A stretch of 64,000 nucleotides of DNA from Haloarchaeobius amylolyticus (GTDB lineage: Archaea; Halobacteriota; Halobacteria; Halobacteriales; Natrialbaceae). Both the position numbers and the translations under genes were made by a program. The notes beneath the pieces were generated by a model, which saw nothing but the letters and a program-made list of their open reading frames with translations, searched no databases and was not told the origin of the DNA. The stretch is taken from NCBI RefSeq assembly GCF_026616195.1, contig NZ_JANHDH010000002.1:620001-684000 (forward strand), read 5' to 3'. Numbering within the stretch: position 1 is the stretch's first letter; the number at the start of each line of letters is the position of its first letter. Shown here piece after piece: positions 8,128 to 16,699 of this stretch.

Positions 8128-9024
8128 TCACGAATGTCTCTCGCGGTACAAATCGACCGCCTGACGGTATCCTTCCCGGAACGTCGGATACCTGAACTCG
8201 TAGCCGAGCCCCCGGAGTTTCTCGTTCGAGACGCGCTTCGAGGTCCGGAGCCGGCGCTCTGCGGCGTCGGAGAGGTCGCCCCCGGCGAGGCGCTCCTCGA
8301 TGGTCTGTTTCGGCGGTTCGTCGACGCCGCACTGCTCGGCCAGCCAGTCCGCGAACGTCCACTTCGAGACGGGTTCGTCGTCGGTGACCTGGACGACCGC
8401 GCCGGGGGCGAGGTCCTCGGCGAGGAGGTACGCCACCGCGCCGGCGGCGTCCTCGCCGTGGACCATGTTCAGGTAGCCCTCGGTCACCGGGCCCTCGAGG
8501 TAGCGCTCCAGCCGGTAGCGGTCCGGGCCGTACAGGCCGGAGAAGCGGGCGACGGTCCCGTCGATGTCGAACGCCTCGCCCGCCGAGAGCGCCAGTTCCT
8601 CGGCCGCGACCAGTACCTCGGTCTTCGGCGTGGTCGGCGAGAGCGGCGTCTCCTCGGTCACCCAGTCGCCGTCGTGGTCGCCGTGGACGCCCGTGCTGGA
8701 GGTGTAGACGAGGCGGTCGGGCGGGTCCTCGCGAGACGAGAAGTGCGAGAGGGCGGTCCGCATCCCCGCGACGTAGATCCGGCGGGCGGCGTCGGCCCCG
8801 CGGCCACCGGTGCTGGCGGCGTAGACGAGTGCGTCCACGTCAGGGACCGCCGACAGCGAATCCGCATCGAGCAGGTCGGCCTGGACGGCGGTGAACCCCG
8901 CGTCCTCGATGGCCGCGAGTCCGTCCTCGGAGCGCCTGACGCCGATCGCCTCGTGGCCGGCGTCGGTCAGTTGGCGCCCCAGTTCGAGTCCGACGTACCC
9001 GCAGCCGAGAATCGCGACACGCAT
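8128..9024 (-). CDS. NAD-dependent epimerase/dehydratase-like protein (SDR, YeeZ-type)
   Basis: A 298-residue extended SDR. The N-terminal dinucleotide site is ILGCGYVGLELGRQL, a GxGxxG variant typical of the YeeZ-like atypical SDRs, and LVYTSSTGVHGD carries the Ser of the active site, while the usual YxxxK is not obvious (TEVLVAAEELAL follows). Substrate binding probably involves FSGLYGPDRYRLERYL. Members often act on nucleotide sugars or lack known activity, so no pathway is assigned. It starts at a clear ATG (9024) and lies between the DHH gene and the DUF5791 gene, all on the minus strand. Confidence 0.85.
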   Translation of the reverse strand: MRVAILGCGYVGLELGRQLTDAGHEAIGVRRSEDGLAAIEDAGFTAVQADLLDADSLSAVPDVDALVYAASTGGRGADAARRIYVAGMRTALSHFSSREDPPDRLVYTSSTGVHGDHDGDWVTEETPLSPTTPKTEVLVAAEELALSAGEAFDIDGTVARFSGLYGPDRYRLERYLEGPVTEGYLNMVHGEDAAGAVAYLLAEDLAPGAVVQVTDDEPVSKWTFADWLAEQCGVDEPPKQTIEERLAGGDLSDAAERRLRTSKRVSNEKLRGLGYEFRYPTFREGYRQAVDLYRERHS

Positions 9025-9084
9025 ACGGGTCGACGTTGGGTGTCCCCACTCATACCGGTACCGCTGTGCGAGAGAACGGCCGGG

Positions 9085-9522
9085 TCAGCGCTGCTTGCTC
9101 GCGATGACGTGCTGGACGTGGACGAACTCGTGGAACGACATCGGCGCGCGCCGTTCGATCTTCTGCTGGACGTCCTTCGGGTCGAGGTCGAGGTCCGAAT
9201 CGAGGTCGGCCGCCACGGTCTCGATGTTCATCACGCCCGTCGACATCCCGAGCAGGAGGTGCTCGCACGCCATCTCGACGACCGTGTCGGGGTCGGCGAC
9301 GCCCTCGGCCAGCGATTGCACCTCGGCGGCCTCCTCGAGGCTGAAGTCCGTGGGCAACTCGCCCTGTGCCAGTTGCTCGACGCTCGCCCGGTCCAGTCCG
9401 GTCGAGCCGACGACCGTGTCGACCCCGACGGACTCGACGACCGCGGCGAGGTCATCGGCGTACTCGGATTCGAGGTCGGCGGGCGTCAGCCCCGAGACGT
9501 CCATCCGCTGTTCGTGGAACAT
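9085..9522 (-). CDS. DUF5791 family protein
   Basis: A 145-residue soluble acidic protein matching what I recall as the haloarchaeal family DUF5791: a helical N-terminal part (SGLTPADLESEYADDLA...), the ASVEQLAQGE stretch and the ending MSFHEFVHVQHVIASKQR. No catalytic motif is visible and its function is unknown. The ATG at 9522 lies inside the 3' end of the large upstream gene, which stops at 9452, a 71-nt overlap; an alternative ATG at 9504 would shorten the overlap to 53 nt. Confidence 0.8.
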   Translation of the reverse strand: MFHEQRMDVSGLTPADLESEYADDLAAVVESVGVDTVVGSTGLDRASVEQLAQGELPTDFSLEEAAEVQSLAEGVADPDTVVEMACEHLLLGMSTGVMNIETVAADLDSDLDLDPKDVQQKIERRAPMSFHEFVHVQHVIASKQR

Positions 9523-12500
9523 GTCGGGAGGCTTCGGCGGGGGCGTACAAGGGCTTGCTGTATCGTGCCGAATCCTGCCGCGTCGTCTCGTTCTCGTCCT
9601 CGCTGCCGTGGCTATCACCGTCGGCTTCATCACGCGGCGGCCAGACCGTCGGCCCCGGGTCTGGCCAGCCCGGCGAGCGCTCGTCCATGTTCCCGTCGAA
9701 GTCGCCGACCCCGTTCCGCCCGGGCGGAACGACCACGAGGACGCCGACCCGGTTCTCGAAGGTGACGCGGTCGGCCCGGCCGAGGCGCTCGCCGGCACCA
9801 TCCCCGTCGAGGTCCACCGAGACGGCGCTGCCGTCGCGGCTGTAGACGAACGAGCCACCGGGGTCGTCCGGGCCGCCCTGCCGGGCGCGGACGGTGAACC
9901 GGGCGTAGGTCCCGCGCACGTCGACGACCCAGACGTTGACCGTCGCGACCCACGAGTAGAACGGGACGAGCGGGAGGCCGGCGAACACCGAGTACATCGA
10001 CTCGTTGCCGTACTTCGACGCCCGCGCACCCCGGTCCCGCCCGGCGGCATCGGCCACCGTGGCTGCCTTCTCGATGGCGTCCTGTCTCGCCCGGAGGAAG
10101 CCGACCGCGTCCGCGACGACCGCCTCGTCGGGTCTGGCCGTCTCGGCCCGGACCGCGTCCCGTATCGACACCCGCGCGAGGACGGTCTGCTCGTCGCGCC
10201 AGCGGTCTGTCTCGGCGCGAGCAGACCGGGCGAGGACGCTCTCGGCGACCGCGGGCGCCAGCGAGCCGTTCATCGCGGCCTGTGCCCGCGTCGCGGTCGT
10301 CGGCCAGCGGTCGAGGGCGGCCGCCACGGCCGACTCGGCTTCGGGACGTCTGAGGTCGGTCTCCGCGGCGAGGTCCGCGGCGACGCGGTCCTGCACGTCG
10401 CCGAGGGCCGACTCGACAGAGGCGGCCAGTTTCGCCCGTTTGCGCCGGGCGGCCTCCTCTTCGAGGAGTGGTGCGGCGTACTCCATCTCGACGAGGGCGC
10501 GTGTCGCGACCCGCAGGTCTGTCGAGGCGGACCCCCCGCCACCACCACTGCCGCCCCCGCCGCCCACGCCCGCAACCGTGTCGGCCGCATCGCCGTAGGG
10601 GACGGTGAACAGGTTGACGTTCCGGGCGACGAGCGGGTGGTAGCCCGAGGAGTGGATGGCCGGGGCCCGGTGGCTCTCGACCGCGTTCAGGACGAGGTAC
10701 GAGGGGACGCCGTCGACGGAGAGCTGGACCGGGCCGGTGGGGCCGCCGTGGCCGAACCGGCGGCTCTCGGGGACCGTCGCCTGCGCCTGTGCGTCCATCG
10801 TCGCCGCCACCCCGTCCAGTGAGAGTCCGTAGTCGCCGAGGACGCTCCCGAGGCCAGCGCGGGCCTGCGTGGTCGACTCGGCGCGCTCGCGCAGTTCCGC
10901 GCGCACCCGGTCGAGGTAGACGATCCGGGCCGCGACGCGGGCGCGCTCGGACACGCTGTCGTACGATTCAGGCGCATCGACGAGGGCGGCCTCGCGCTCG
11001 CGGATGCGCTCCGCGAGGTCGAGTGCCGGCGTCGCCGTCGTCGCGAGGTCGCCCCGCGCGTGCTCGACCGAGATGTTCCGGACGGTCTCGCGGAGTGCCG
11101 GCAGGCCGCGGTAGACGGACGACTCGATGCCCACGGGCGGTTCCCCGGTGAGCCGCGTCTCGCCAGCGTCGAGGCTACCGGTGGCGGCCCGTTCCGCCAG
11201 CGCGTCGGGACCGCCACGGTCCGCGACGAGGTCGCCGGCCCCAGCGCGCACGTCGACCAGGTTGCCGCCGCCGAGAGGCCCGGGTTGCTCGAAGACACCG
11301 GCGATGGGGCCATCGGGCCCCGGGGCAGCTGGTGCGGGCGTGGCCACCACCGCGAGGCCGACCCGGTACCGGCTGCCGTGGTCCGCCGTCGTGACGCGCG
11401 TCTCGGGCGAACTCCGGTTCCAGTCCAGGGCGTCGGACCGGTTCTCGGTCTGCCAGCGCCACGTCGTCGTCCGGTCGACGGTCACGACGCGCTCGTCGCT
11501 CTGGAGTCGCGACTGTCGGGGCCCCGGCGCCGGCAGGGCTGCCGTGCCCGGGGCGGCCGCCACCGACGTCGCCACGGTTCTGTCGACGAGTTCCCATCCT
11601 GGTCCCGGCGACTCAGGAGCCGGCTCGGGGTCGGACGAGACCAGGGTCACGCGACTCCTGATGGCCACGTCCGCACTGTAGGTCTCCGCGATGACGTCGG
11701 CAAGCGTGGGGCCGGCCCCGTCAGAGGACCCCTCCGAGTCGGCCAGCAGTGCGCGAAACGCATCGTCGGCGCTCTCGTTCACGCCGACGCGGACCGGGTC
11801 ACCGGCGGTCGTCTCGGGCGTCGTCGGTTCGGGAATCTCGGGGGCGGCGTTGGCGAGCGTCCCGTCCGGGTCCCCGAGGACGAGGTCGAGCCAGCCCTCG
11901 GGGGACATCCCGGTCTCGACGGTCTGGGCCTGCCCGAGGGCCTCGCTGGCGAGGATCCTTGCCCGGGCCCGGCCGAGGGCGCGCGTCCCGGCGTCGTCGG
12001 GCCGGCCGAAGCTCCCCTGCTGTGTCGCGAGGGCGGCCTCGTTGGCCGAGAGCGAGACGTAGCTCGAGGAGAGCACGTTCGACACGGTGCCGCCGTCCTG
12101 CCCCTTCTTGCCGGCCGAACTCGTGCCGTACTGGACGTAGCCCCGGGCCCACGCCCAGGCGTACAGGCGGGCGGCGAACTGCTGGCCGAAGCCGGGGCCC
12201 TCGGTCGGGCCGCGGTTCAGCCGCGCCTCGAAGTCGGCCACCCGGTCGTGGACGAGCAGGACCGGCGTCGCGGCGGTGAACCGGACAGTGCGCTCCTCGA
12301 CGGCGACCACCCGCCCACGAGCGCGAATCCGGACCGTGATGTTCTCCACGCGGACTCGCATCGTCCCGTTGCCGGTCCGCTGGAGATGGACGCGCTCTTT
12401 CGCCAGCCGGGCCGTGACCGGATCGGAGATGCGGGGCAGGCTCGCGGTCGCGCGGGCGCCCCGGACCCCGATGTCGACCCGTCCGAGCGCGGCCTGTGCC

Positions 12501-12808
12501 TGCCGGTAGACCCGGAGCCGGAGCGCGTCCCGGAACGGCGTCGAGTCGTTCAGAATCCGGCCGTAGGGCGTGTCGGCCGTCGAGAGCACCGGGTTCGCGC
12601 CGGCGTTGACACTCGCCCGCCGGACCGCGCCCCGGAGCGCCGCGTTCACCGCGGCATCGGCCCGGTCGGCGGCGAGGTCGGCCGCGGGCGTGGTACCGCC
12701 GGGTGCCCGGGTCGCGAGGGTGCCGACCAGCGCCGCGCTACTGACCAGCAGGAACACGCCGACGAGGGCGAAGGGGACGCGGGCGCGCTCGTCGTCTGCC
12801 AGTCTCAT
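9452..12808 (-). CDS. Large secreted pilus-locus protein (DUF7286-like, 1,118 aa)
   Basis: A 1,118-residue protein from the ATG at 12808, which overlaps the upstream stop as ATGA. The N terminus (LADDERARVPFALVGVFLLVSSAALVGTLA) is a pilin-like anchor helix. The rest is Ala/Arg/Val-rich and extracellular in character, with a glycine-serine run (GGGGGSGGGGG, about residue 670) separating two regions and long helical, coiled-coil-prone stretches. It is the last gene of a set of four overlapping genes, which I recall as DUF7283-DUF7286 in haloarchaeal type IV pilus clusters. It may be a surface or pilus-associated protein. The C-terminal ~70 residues (after about 1050) are Arg/Asp-rich and run into the next gene. 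Confidence 0.8.
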   Translation of the reverse strand: MRLADDERARVPFALVGVFLLVSSAALVGTLATRAPGGTTPAADLAADRADAAVNAALRGAVRRASVNAGANPVLSTADTPYGRILNDSTPFRDALRLRVYRQAQAALGRVDIGVRGARATASLPRISDPVTARLAKERVHLQRTGNGTMRVRVENITVRIRARGRVVAVEERTVRFTAATPVLLVHDRVADFEARLNRGPTEGPGFGQQFAARLYAWAWARGYVQYGTSSAGKKGQDGGTVSNVLSSSYVSLSANEAALATQQGSFGRPDDAGTRALGRARARILASEALGQAQTVETGMSPEGWLDLVLGDPDGTLANAAPEIPEPTTPETTAGDPVRVGVNESADDAFRALLADSEGSSDGAGPTLADVIAETYSADVAIRSRVTLVSSDPEPAPESPGPGWELVDRTVATSVAAAPGTAALPAPGPRQSRLQSDERVVTVDRTTTWRWQTENRSDALDWNRSSPETRVTTADHGSRYRVGLAVVATPAPAAPGPDGPIAGVFEQPGPLGGGNLVDVRAGAGDLVADRGGPDALAERAATGSLDAGETRLTGEPPVGIESSVYRGLPALRETVRNISVEHARGDLATTATPALDLAERIREREAALVDAPESYDSVSERARVAARIVYLDRVRAELRERAESTTQARAGLGSVLGDYGLSLDGVAATMDAQAQATVPESRRFGHGGPTGPVQLSVDGVPSYLVLNAVESHRAPAIHSSGYHPLVARNVNLFTVPYGDAADTVAGVGGGGGSGGGGGSASTDLRVATRALVEMEYAAPLLEEEAARRKRAKLAASVESALGDVQDRVAADLAAETDLRRPEAESAVAAALDRWPTTATRAQAAMNGSLAPAVAESVLARSARAETDRWRDEQTVLARVSIRDAVRAETARPDEAVVADAVGFLRARQDAIEKAATVADAAGRDRGARASKYGNESMYSVFAGLPLVPFYSWVATVNVWVVDVRGTYARFTVRARQGGPDDPGGSFVYSRDGSAVSVDLDGDGAGERLGRADRVTFENRVGVLVVVPPGRNGVGDFDGNMDERSPGWPDPGPTVWPPRDEADGDSHGSEDENETTRQDSARYSKPLYAPAEASRHVPRTADGRLGADARRPRIRVRR

Positions 12809-13725
12809 CCGGACCACGTCCTGACGGTGACGACGACGGTTCCGGGGCTGGCTGCGGAACCAGCCGCCGCCGGGGAGTCGTACCGGCTGCGAAGCGCCTG
12901 TTCGACCCGCGGCGCGAGGGCGGCGGCCAGTCGCTGGTTCGCCCGGTGGGTGTCGGCCTCCTCGAGCGTCCCGTCGAGGTCGGTCCCGAGCAGGCCGGCC
13001 GCGCGGCGGTACCGGTACGCCGTGAGGCGGTCGGTCGGGTACTCCCCGAGCAGGGCGAGGTGACTTCTGTCGGGCGGGAACAGCGTGCGGACCGTCGTCG
13101 CGGCGGTCCGGTAGCCGACGCGGTCCCAGTCGCCTGCTGCCGTCGACGCTTCGATACCTGGCTCGACCGCGACGCGGAGGCTCGCCGCGTGCACGTCGGC
13201 AGTCCGGGGCGGTGAGGTCCCGACGGTGACGCGACCCCAGACCGGGGCGGGGCCGGGGCCGGGGCCGTGACCGGTCGGCCGCCAGGTCGCGACGACCTGC
13301 CACTCGTGGTCGAGGCCGGCGAGTCGGCGGCGCGTCGCGTTCTCGACCGCGCCCTCGAACCCGTCGCCGGCCTGTGAGATGGGTCGACCATCGACCGTCG
13401 CGTTGGCGACCGCGGCCCTCGCCAGCAGGTCGGCCAGCGAGCCGTGGGCTTGCCGGTCGAAGGCCGCGCCCTCGGTGTCGGGGAAGGGCACGACCGACTG
13501 GTCGGCCCGTGTCGCGCCGGGTGCGAGCGAGTACTCGACCGTCGCGGTCGTGCTCCCGAGGAGTTCGGCGGCGTGGTCGGCGCTGGTCGGGTCCGGGGCC
13601 GTCGGCGCCTGAGCCGTCGTCAGGACGAGGACGCTCGCGGAGACGAGCAGCAGGCAGAGGCTCACGTCGAGGACGGTGCTGACGCCCCGCGAACCGGTCC
13701 ACGCACCTCTCATTCTACCCCTCAT
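12805..13725 (-). CDS. Pilus-locus pseudopilin-like protein (DUF7284-like)
   Basis: A 306-residue protein with a class III/pilin-like N terminus: a short basic leader, then RGVSTVLDVSLCLLLVSASVL, the hydrophobic helix used for membrane insertion and pilus assembly. The ectodomain is Ala/Thr/Asp-rich with many potential N-glycosylation sites (NATV, NATR). The ATG at 13725 gives an ATGA overlap with the upstream stop; a GTG six bases upstream (13731) is possible but less favoured. It ends in a 4-nt overlap with the next gene at 12805. Tight overlaps on both sides point to one mRNA and a co-functional role in the surface structure. Function inferred from context only. Confidence 0.78.
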   Translation of the reverse strand: MRGRMRGAWTGSRGVSTVLDVSLCLLLVSASVLVLTTAQAPTAPDPTSADHAAELLGSTTATVEYSLAPGATRADQSVVPFPDTEGAAFDRQAHGSLADLLARAAVANATVDGRPISQAGDGFEGAVENATRRRLAGLDHEWQVVATWRPTGHGPGPGPAPVWGRVTVGTSPPRTADVHAASLRVAVEPGIEASTAAGDWDRVGYRTAATTVRTLFPPDRSHLALLGEYPTDRLTAYRYRRAAGLLGTDLDGTLEEADTHRANQRLAAALAPRVEQALRSRYDSPAAAGSAASPGTVVVTVRTWSG

Positions 13726-14144
13726 TCCCACACCTCCACGCGCAGGGTGCCACTCACCACGACGCCGGGTTCGAGGCGCACGCTGACCGGCCGAGCCGCG
13801 GTCGAGACGTGCGGCGGCGATGCGGGGCCGACCCGCCAGCGTTCCCCCTCGGCGATGAGCGTGACGGCGACGTGGTAGCCGTCGGGGCCGGTCCCCGCGG
13901 CGGCCGTGAGGCGGCCCGGGTCGGCGACCCCGTCGGGGGCGACCGCCGCGTGGGCCTGCCGGAGCGTCGGTGTCGCGAGGTCCCGCTGGCCCGTCTCGTC
14001 GCCGCCGACCCGCGCCAGGGTCGCATCGAGCCCCCCGGCGAACAGCGCCAGCCCGACACAGACCGCGAAGACTGCGACGAGGGCGGCGGTCGGTTCGACC
14101 TGGGCGCGGCTGTTCGACCGTCGCGCCGCCGGCTGCTCACGCAT
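13722..14144 (-). CDS. Pilus-locus pseudopilin-like protein (DUF7285-like)
   Basis: A 140-residue protein starting at the ATG at 14144, eight bases inside the upstream gene. After the basic leader (REQPAARRSNSRAQ) comes VEPTAALVAVFAVCVGLALFAGG, a transmembrane helix beginning with Glu at the fifth position after the putative cleavage region, as in type IV pilins. The remaining ~100 residues form a small exported domain with strand-like segments (GYHVAVTLIAEGERW). I connect it to the haloarchaeal DUF7285 family found beside pilus ATPase genes. Role: probable minor pilin or assembly subunit, by context. Confidence 0.75.
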   Translation of the reverse strand: MREQPAARRSNSRAQVEPTAALVAVFAVCVGLALFAGGLDATLARVGGDETGQRDLATPTLRQAHAAVAPDGVADPGRLTAAAGTGPDGYHVAVTLIAEGERWRVGPASPPHVSTAARPVSVRLEPGVVVSGTLRVEVWE

Positions 14145-14619
14145 CGACCAGCGTGACATTCGTCCCCTCCCAGTGGACGCGGGTGATCCGGATGCGGGCT
14201 GGCGCCTGCCGCCACGTCGCGTCGCGGGACTCCGTCCGCTCCCGAGCCTGCTCGACCGCGCGGGCGAACGCGACTGGCGAGTCGAACACGCTCGATGGCG
14301 GGTCGCCTGTCGCGACGCGCTGGAGCCGCGAGTCGGCCGCGACGGGAACGACCGGCCCGAACCCGAAGGTCGCGTGGGTCGTCCCGCCGGCGTTGCGGAG
14401 CGAGAGCCGGTGCGGGTCGAGTCGGACCGCGCTCGCGTCGACCGGATGCTCGGCGGTCGTGGGATACGAGGCAGCGGCGACCGCGTCGACGGTGTCGGCG
14501 GCCGCGGCCGCATCGGGCGCCGGTCTGGTCGGGAGTTCGACGGCGACGCCGGCGACGGCGAGGCTCGCCGCAGCGAGGCCGACCCAGCAGTACCACGCGT
14601 CTATCGGGAGGTCTGGCAT
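14137..14619 (-). CDS. Pilus-locus membrane protein (DUF7283-like)
   Basis: A 160-residue protein, first of the four-gene unit. Residues 7-27 (DAWYCWVGLAAASLAVAGVAV) form an N-terminal anchor, and the rest is an extracellular domain ending in TNVTLVDA. No catalytic residues are visible. Its start ATG lies exactly 30 nt downstream of the first base of a TATA-like box in the shared CCGCGGCCAG promoter, so the mRNA is probably leaderless. An 8-nt overlap joins it to the next gene. I recall the family as DUF7283, known only from pilus-type loci of Halobacteria. Confidence 0.75.
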   Translation of the reverse strand: MPDLPIDAWYCWVGLAAASLAVAGVAVELPTRPAPDAAAAADTVDAVAAASYPTTAEHPVDASAVRLDPHRLSLRNAGGTTHATFGFGPVVPVAADSRLQRVATGDPPSSVFDSPVAFARAVEQARERTESRDATWRQAPARIRITRVHWEGTNVTLVDA

Positions 14620-14649
14620 GCCGATGCTGGCCGCGGGTTCGTATTTGAA
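14620..14649 (-). promoter_or_regulatory. Shared-class promoter, pseudopilin unit (14619 start)
   Basis: On the minus strand, TTCAAATAC is followed by the block GAACCCGCGGCCAGC and six more bases before the ATG, 30 nt from box to start. The identical layout occurs at 18571-18600 and 19636-19665 in this locus, and in front of the three RNA genes at 27822, 39183 and 56955. This is a leaderless promoter with an extra conserved block between box and start. Confidence 0.75.
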
Positions 14650-14959
14650 GGCTTGGCTGTGCAGAGTGTGTGAGCAGTCTCGCCGGAGTCTGTGAGTTCA
14701 GTGCTGGCGTGCTGGCGATTCCGGTGAAGTGGCGACGCGCAGCGTGCTCGCGCCGGCGGAGATGGAGACCGAACCACACCATCCCTAGCCGACCCCCTCC
14801 GTTCCGCAGGCTCCACTCCGGTCGTCCACCGTGAGAGCAAGCTCTCACGAGCCCGCACTCGCAGGCTCGTGCGGACCTCGCGCGCTTCCACCTCGCAGTC
14901 TCGCTCCCGCTCGACCTGCTCGCCAGCGCGCGCCACGGTGGTACTCCGGTTCCAGTCGC
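14650..14959. other. Intergenic stretch with two overlapping hairpins
   Basis: This gap between the pilus platform gene (ending at 14960) and the pseudopilin promoter holds no credible gene. It contains GTGAGAGC/GCTCTCAC (14831-14838 with 14841-14848) and CACGAGCC/GGCTCGTG (14846-14853 with 14864-14871), both perfect and 8 bp. They share bases 14846-14848, so both cannot be complete at once. They could form a terminator-like structure on the minus strand after the platform gene. The rest shows nothing I can assign. Confidence 0.5.
14831..14871. repeat. Two overlapping perfect inverted repeats
   Basis: The first repeat, 8 bp with a 2-nt centre (7-bp stem with a CAAG loop if folded), overlaps the second by three bases. 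The second is 8 bp with a 10-nt loop. The overlap makes them mutually exclusive at the junction, a simple alternative-fold design if transcribed from either strand. Confidence 0.6.
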
Positions 14960-16699
14960 TCACACCATCGCCCCGGCAGCCAGGAACGCCCCGGCGTAGA
15001 CCAGCGCCGCGGTCGGGAGGGCGCGACCGACGCGCACGCCCACGAGGGTCCGGTCCAGCCCGTGCTGGAGGCCGGTCGCGAGCACGGTGAGGACGACCGA
15101 GAGCAGGAGGACGTAGGCCCCGACCGCGAGGCCGAGGTCGGGGGTGGCAAGTGGCGGAGCGGTCATCGAGCCGCCACCGGGGCCGCCGAGGGCCCCCACC
15201 GCGCCGCCCCCGAGGCCCATCCCGTCGGCCATCGCGACCGTCGCGCCGGCGACGAGTGGCCCGAAAGTTGTCGCGGTGCTCCGGAGGGTCCCGGTCACGC
15301 GGGCGAGGTCGTGCTGGCACTCGCGTTCGAGCGCCTGCAGGTCGTCGAGGTGGTCGGCCATCGAGACGATGGCGCGGCCCGCCGGGGCACCCTCGGCGGC
15401 CGCCAGCGCGAGCAACGCGGCGGTACTCCGCGCGCGAGGGCTCGGGACCCGGGCGAGGGCGCCGTGCTCGCCGAGAAACGCCTCGCGCACGCCGACCCGG
15501 AGCTGGCGCTGCCGGCGGCAAGCCGCGGCCAGCACGTCGCCGGTCTCGCCCGACACCTCGCCGGCGGCGTGGTCCAGGGCGGCTTCGACGGCCTCGCCCT
15601 CGGCGACCCGGCGGCCGACGAGGTAGAGGGCGTCGACGAGGTTCGACTCGACCGCCTTCGCGTGGTCTCTGACCGCCGCGACCGGGCGGTACCAGACCGA
15701 GAGCGCGACGCCGACGCCGAGCGCGGGCGCGACGAGGGGAGTCAGCCAGCCGGGGGCCAGCAGTGGCACGCCGAGGACCGCGAGCCCGAGGGACAACGCG
15801 CCGGCTGCCAGCGCGCGCCAGGGGCGGCTGGGCACGTCGGGATGCGCCCGCGAGACCGCCGGCGGCGGGAAGGCGACTGGCCGGCGGGTGAACAGCCACG
15901 CGCTGGCGACGAGCAGCATCGCGGGGAGCAGGCCGTCGTAGGTCACCACGAGTGCGCCGATGGTCACCGGTAGCCCGGCGACCCGGGCAGCGGGGAGGAC
16001 CGCGACCAGTGCGAGGGGGAGCAGGACCCCGAAGGCGTAGATACCCGTCACCGGCCCCTGCACGGTCGCGGTGAAACTGGCCAGTCGGTCGCGGGTCCCC
16101 CGGAGGACGGCGGTCATCGCCCGGTCGAGGGTCCGGGAACGCTCGCCGGCCGGGGCGTCGGCTGCCGCCACCACGAGGTTCAGGGCGCGCCGGAGCGCCG
16201 GGAAGGTGTCGCGCCACGCGGCGACGAAGGAGCCGAGGCCGCTCTCGGGCGTCCCGGCCGCGCCACGGACGTGCTGGCCGAGGCTGGCCGCCAGGGGGCC
16301 GTCGTCGCTCTCGGCGGCGAAGGCGGCGGCGCTCTCGGCGGTCGGTTCGACGTGCATCCGGAGGACGGCGCGGCCGACGAGGTCCGGCGCGTCGCCCAGG
16401 GCCGCGGACTGACGGAGGCTCGCCAGCCAGCAGGGGGTCGAGTGGACCACGTGCGCGAGAACGAGGCCGGCGGCGAGTGCGACCAGCGGGACGGTCGCGG
16501 GAGTGACTCCGAGGACCGAGGCTGCGGCCGCGGCGACGACGGCACCCAGACCAGCCGCGGTGTAGCCCGCGCGGGTCACCGTCTCGGGAGCAAGGTCGCT
16601 CTCGAGGAAGGTCGTTGCCCGGTCCAGCTCGTCGCTCACGTCGACGGGCCACGGGTAGCCCCTGGCGAGGAACCGGCACCAGCCGACCCAGAACTGCAT
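14960..16699 (-). CDS. Type IV pilus/type II secretion membrane platform protein (TadC/PilC-like)
   Basis: A 579-residue integral membrane protein. Hydrophobic clusters at about 42-75, 200-250, 270-325 and 520-570 bound two cytoplasmic T2SSF-type domains (RHALN/TRDRLASFTATVQGP and RDHAKAVESNLVDALYLVGRRV). The second copy has the typical LVDALYLVGRRVAEG helix and the AAAEGAPAGRAI segment. It is the membrane platform on which the ATPase drives pilin extrusion. It starts at the ATG at 16699, where the stop of the ATPase gene overlaps (TGATG), so the two are translationally coupled. In archaeal pili these two always pair. Confidence 0.92.
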   Translation of the reverse strand: MQFWVGWCRFLARGYPWPVDVSDELDRATTFLESDLAPETVTRAGYTAAGLGAVVAAAAASVLGVTPATVPLVALAAGLVLAHVVHSTPCWLASLRQSAALGDAPDLVGRAVLRMHVEPTAESAAAFAAESDDGPLAASLGQHVRGAAGTPESGLGSFVAAWRDTFPALRRALNLVVAAADAPAGERSRTLDRAMTAVLRGTRDRLASFTATVQGPVTGIYAFGVLLPLALVAVLPAARVAGLPVTIGALVVTYDGLLPAMLLVASAWLFTRRPVAFPPPAVSRAHPDVPSRPWRALAAGALSLGLAVLGVPLLAPGWLTPLVAPALGVGVALSVWYRPVAAVRDHAKAVESNLVDALYLVGRRVAEGEAVEAALDHAAGEVSGETGDVLAAACRRQRQLRVGVREAFLGEHGALARVPSPRARSTAALLALAAAEGAPAGRAIVSMADHLDDLQALERECQHDLARVTGTLRSTATTFGPLVAGATVAMADGMGLGGGAVGALGGPGGGSMTAPPLATPDLGLAVGAYVLLLSVVLTVLATGLQHGLDRTLVGVRVGRALPTAALVYAGAFLAAGAMV

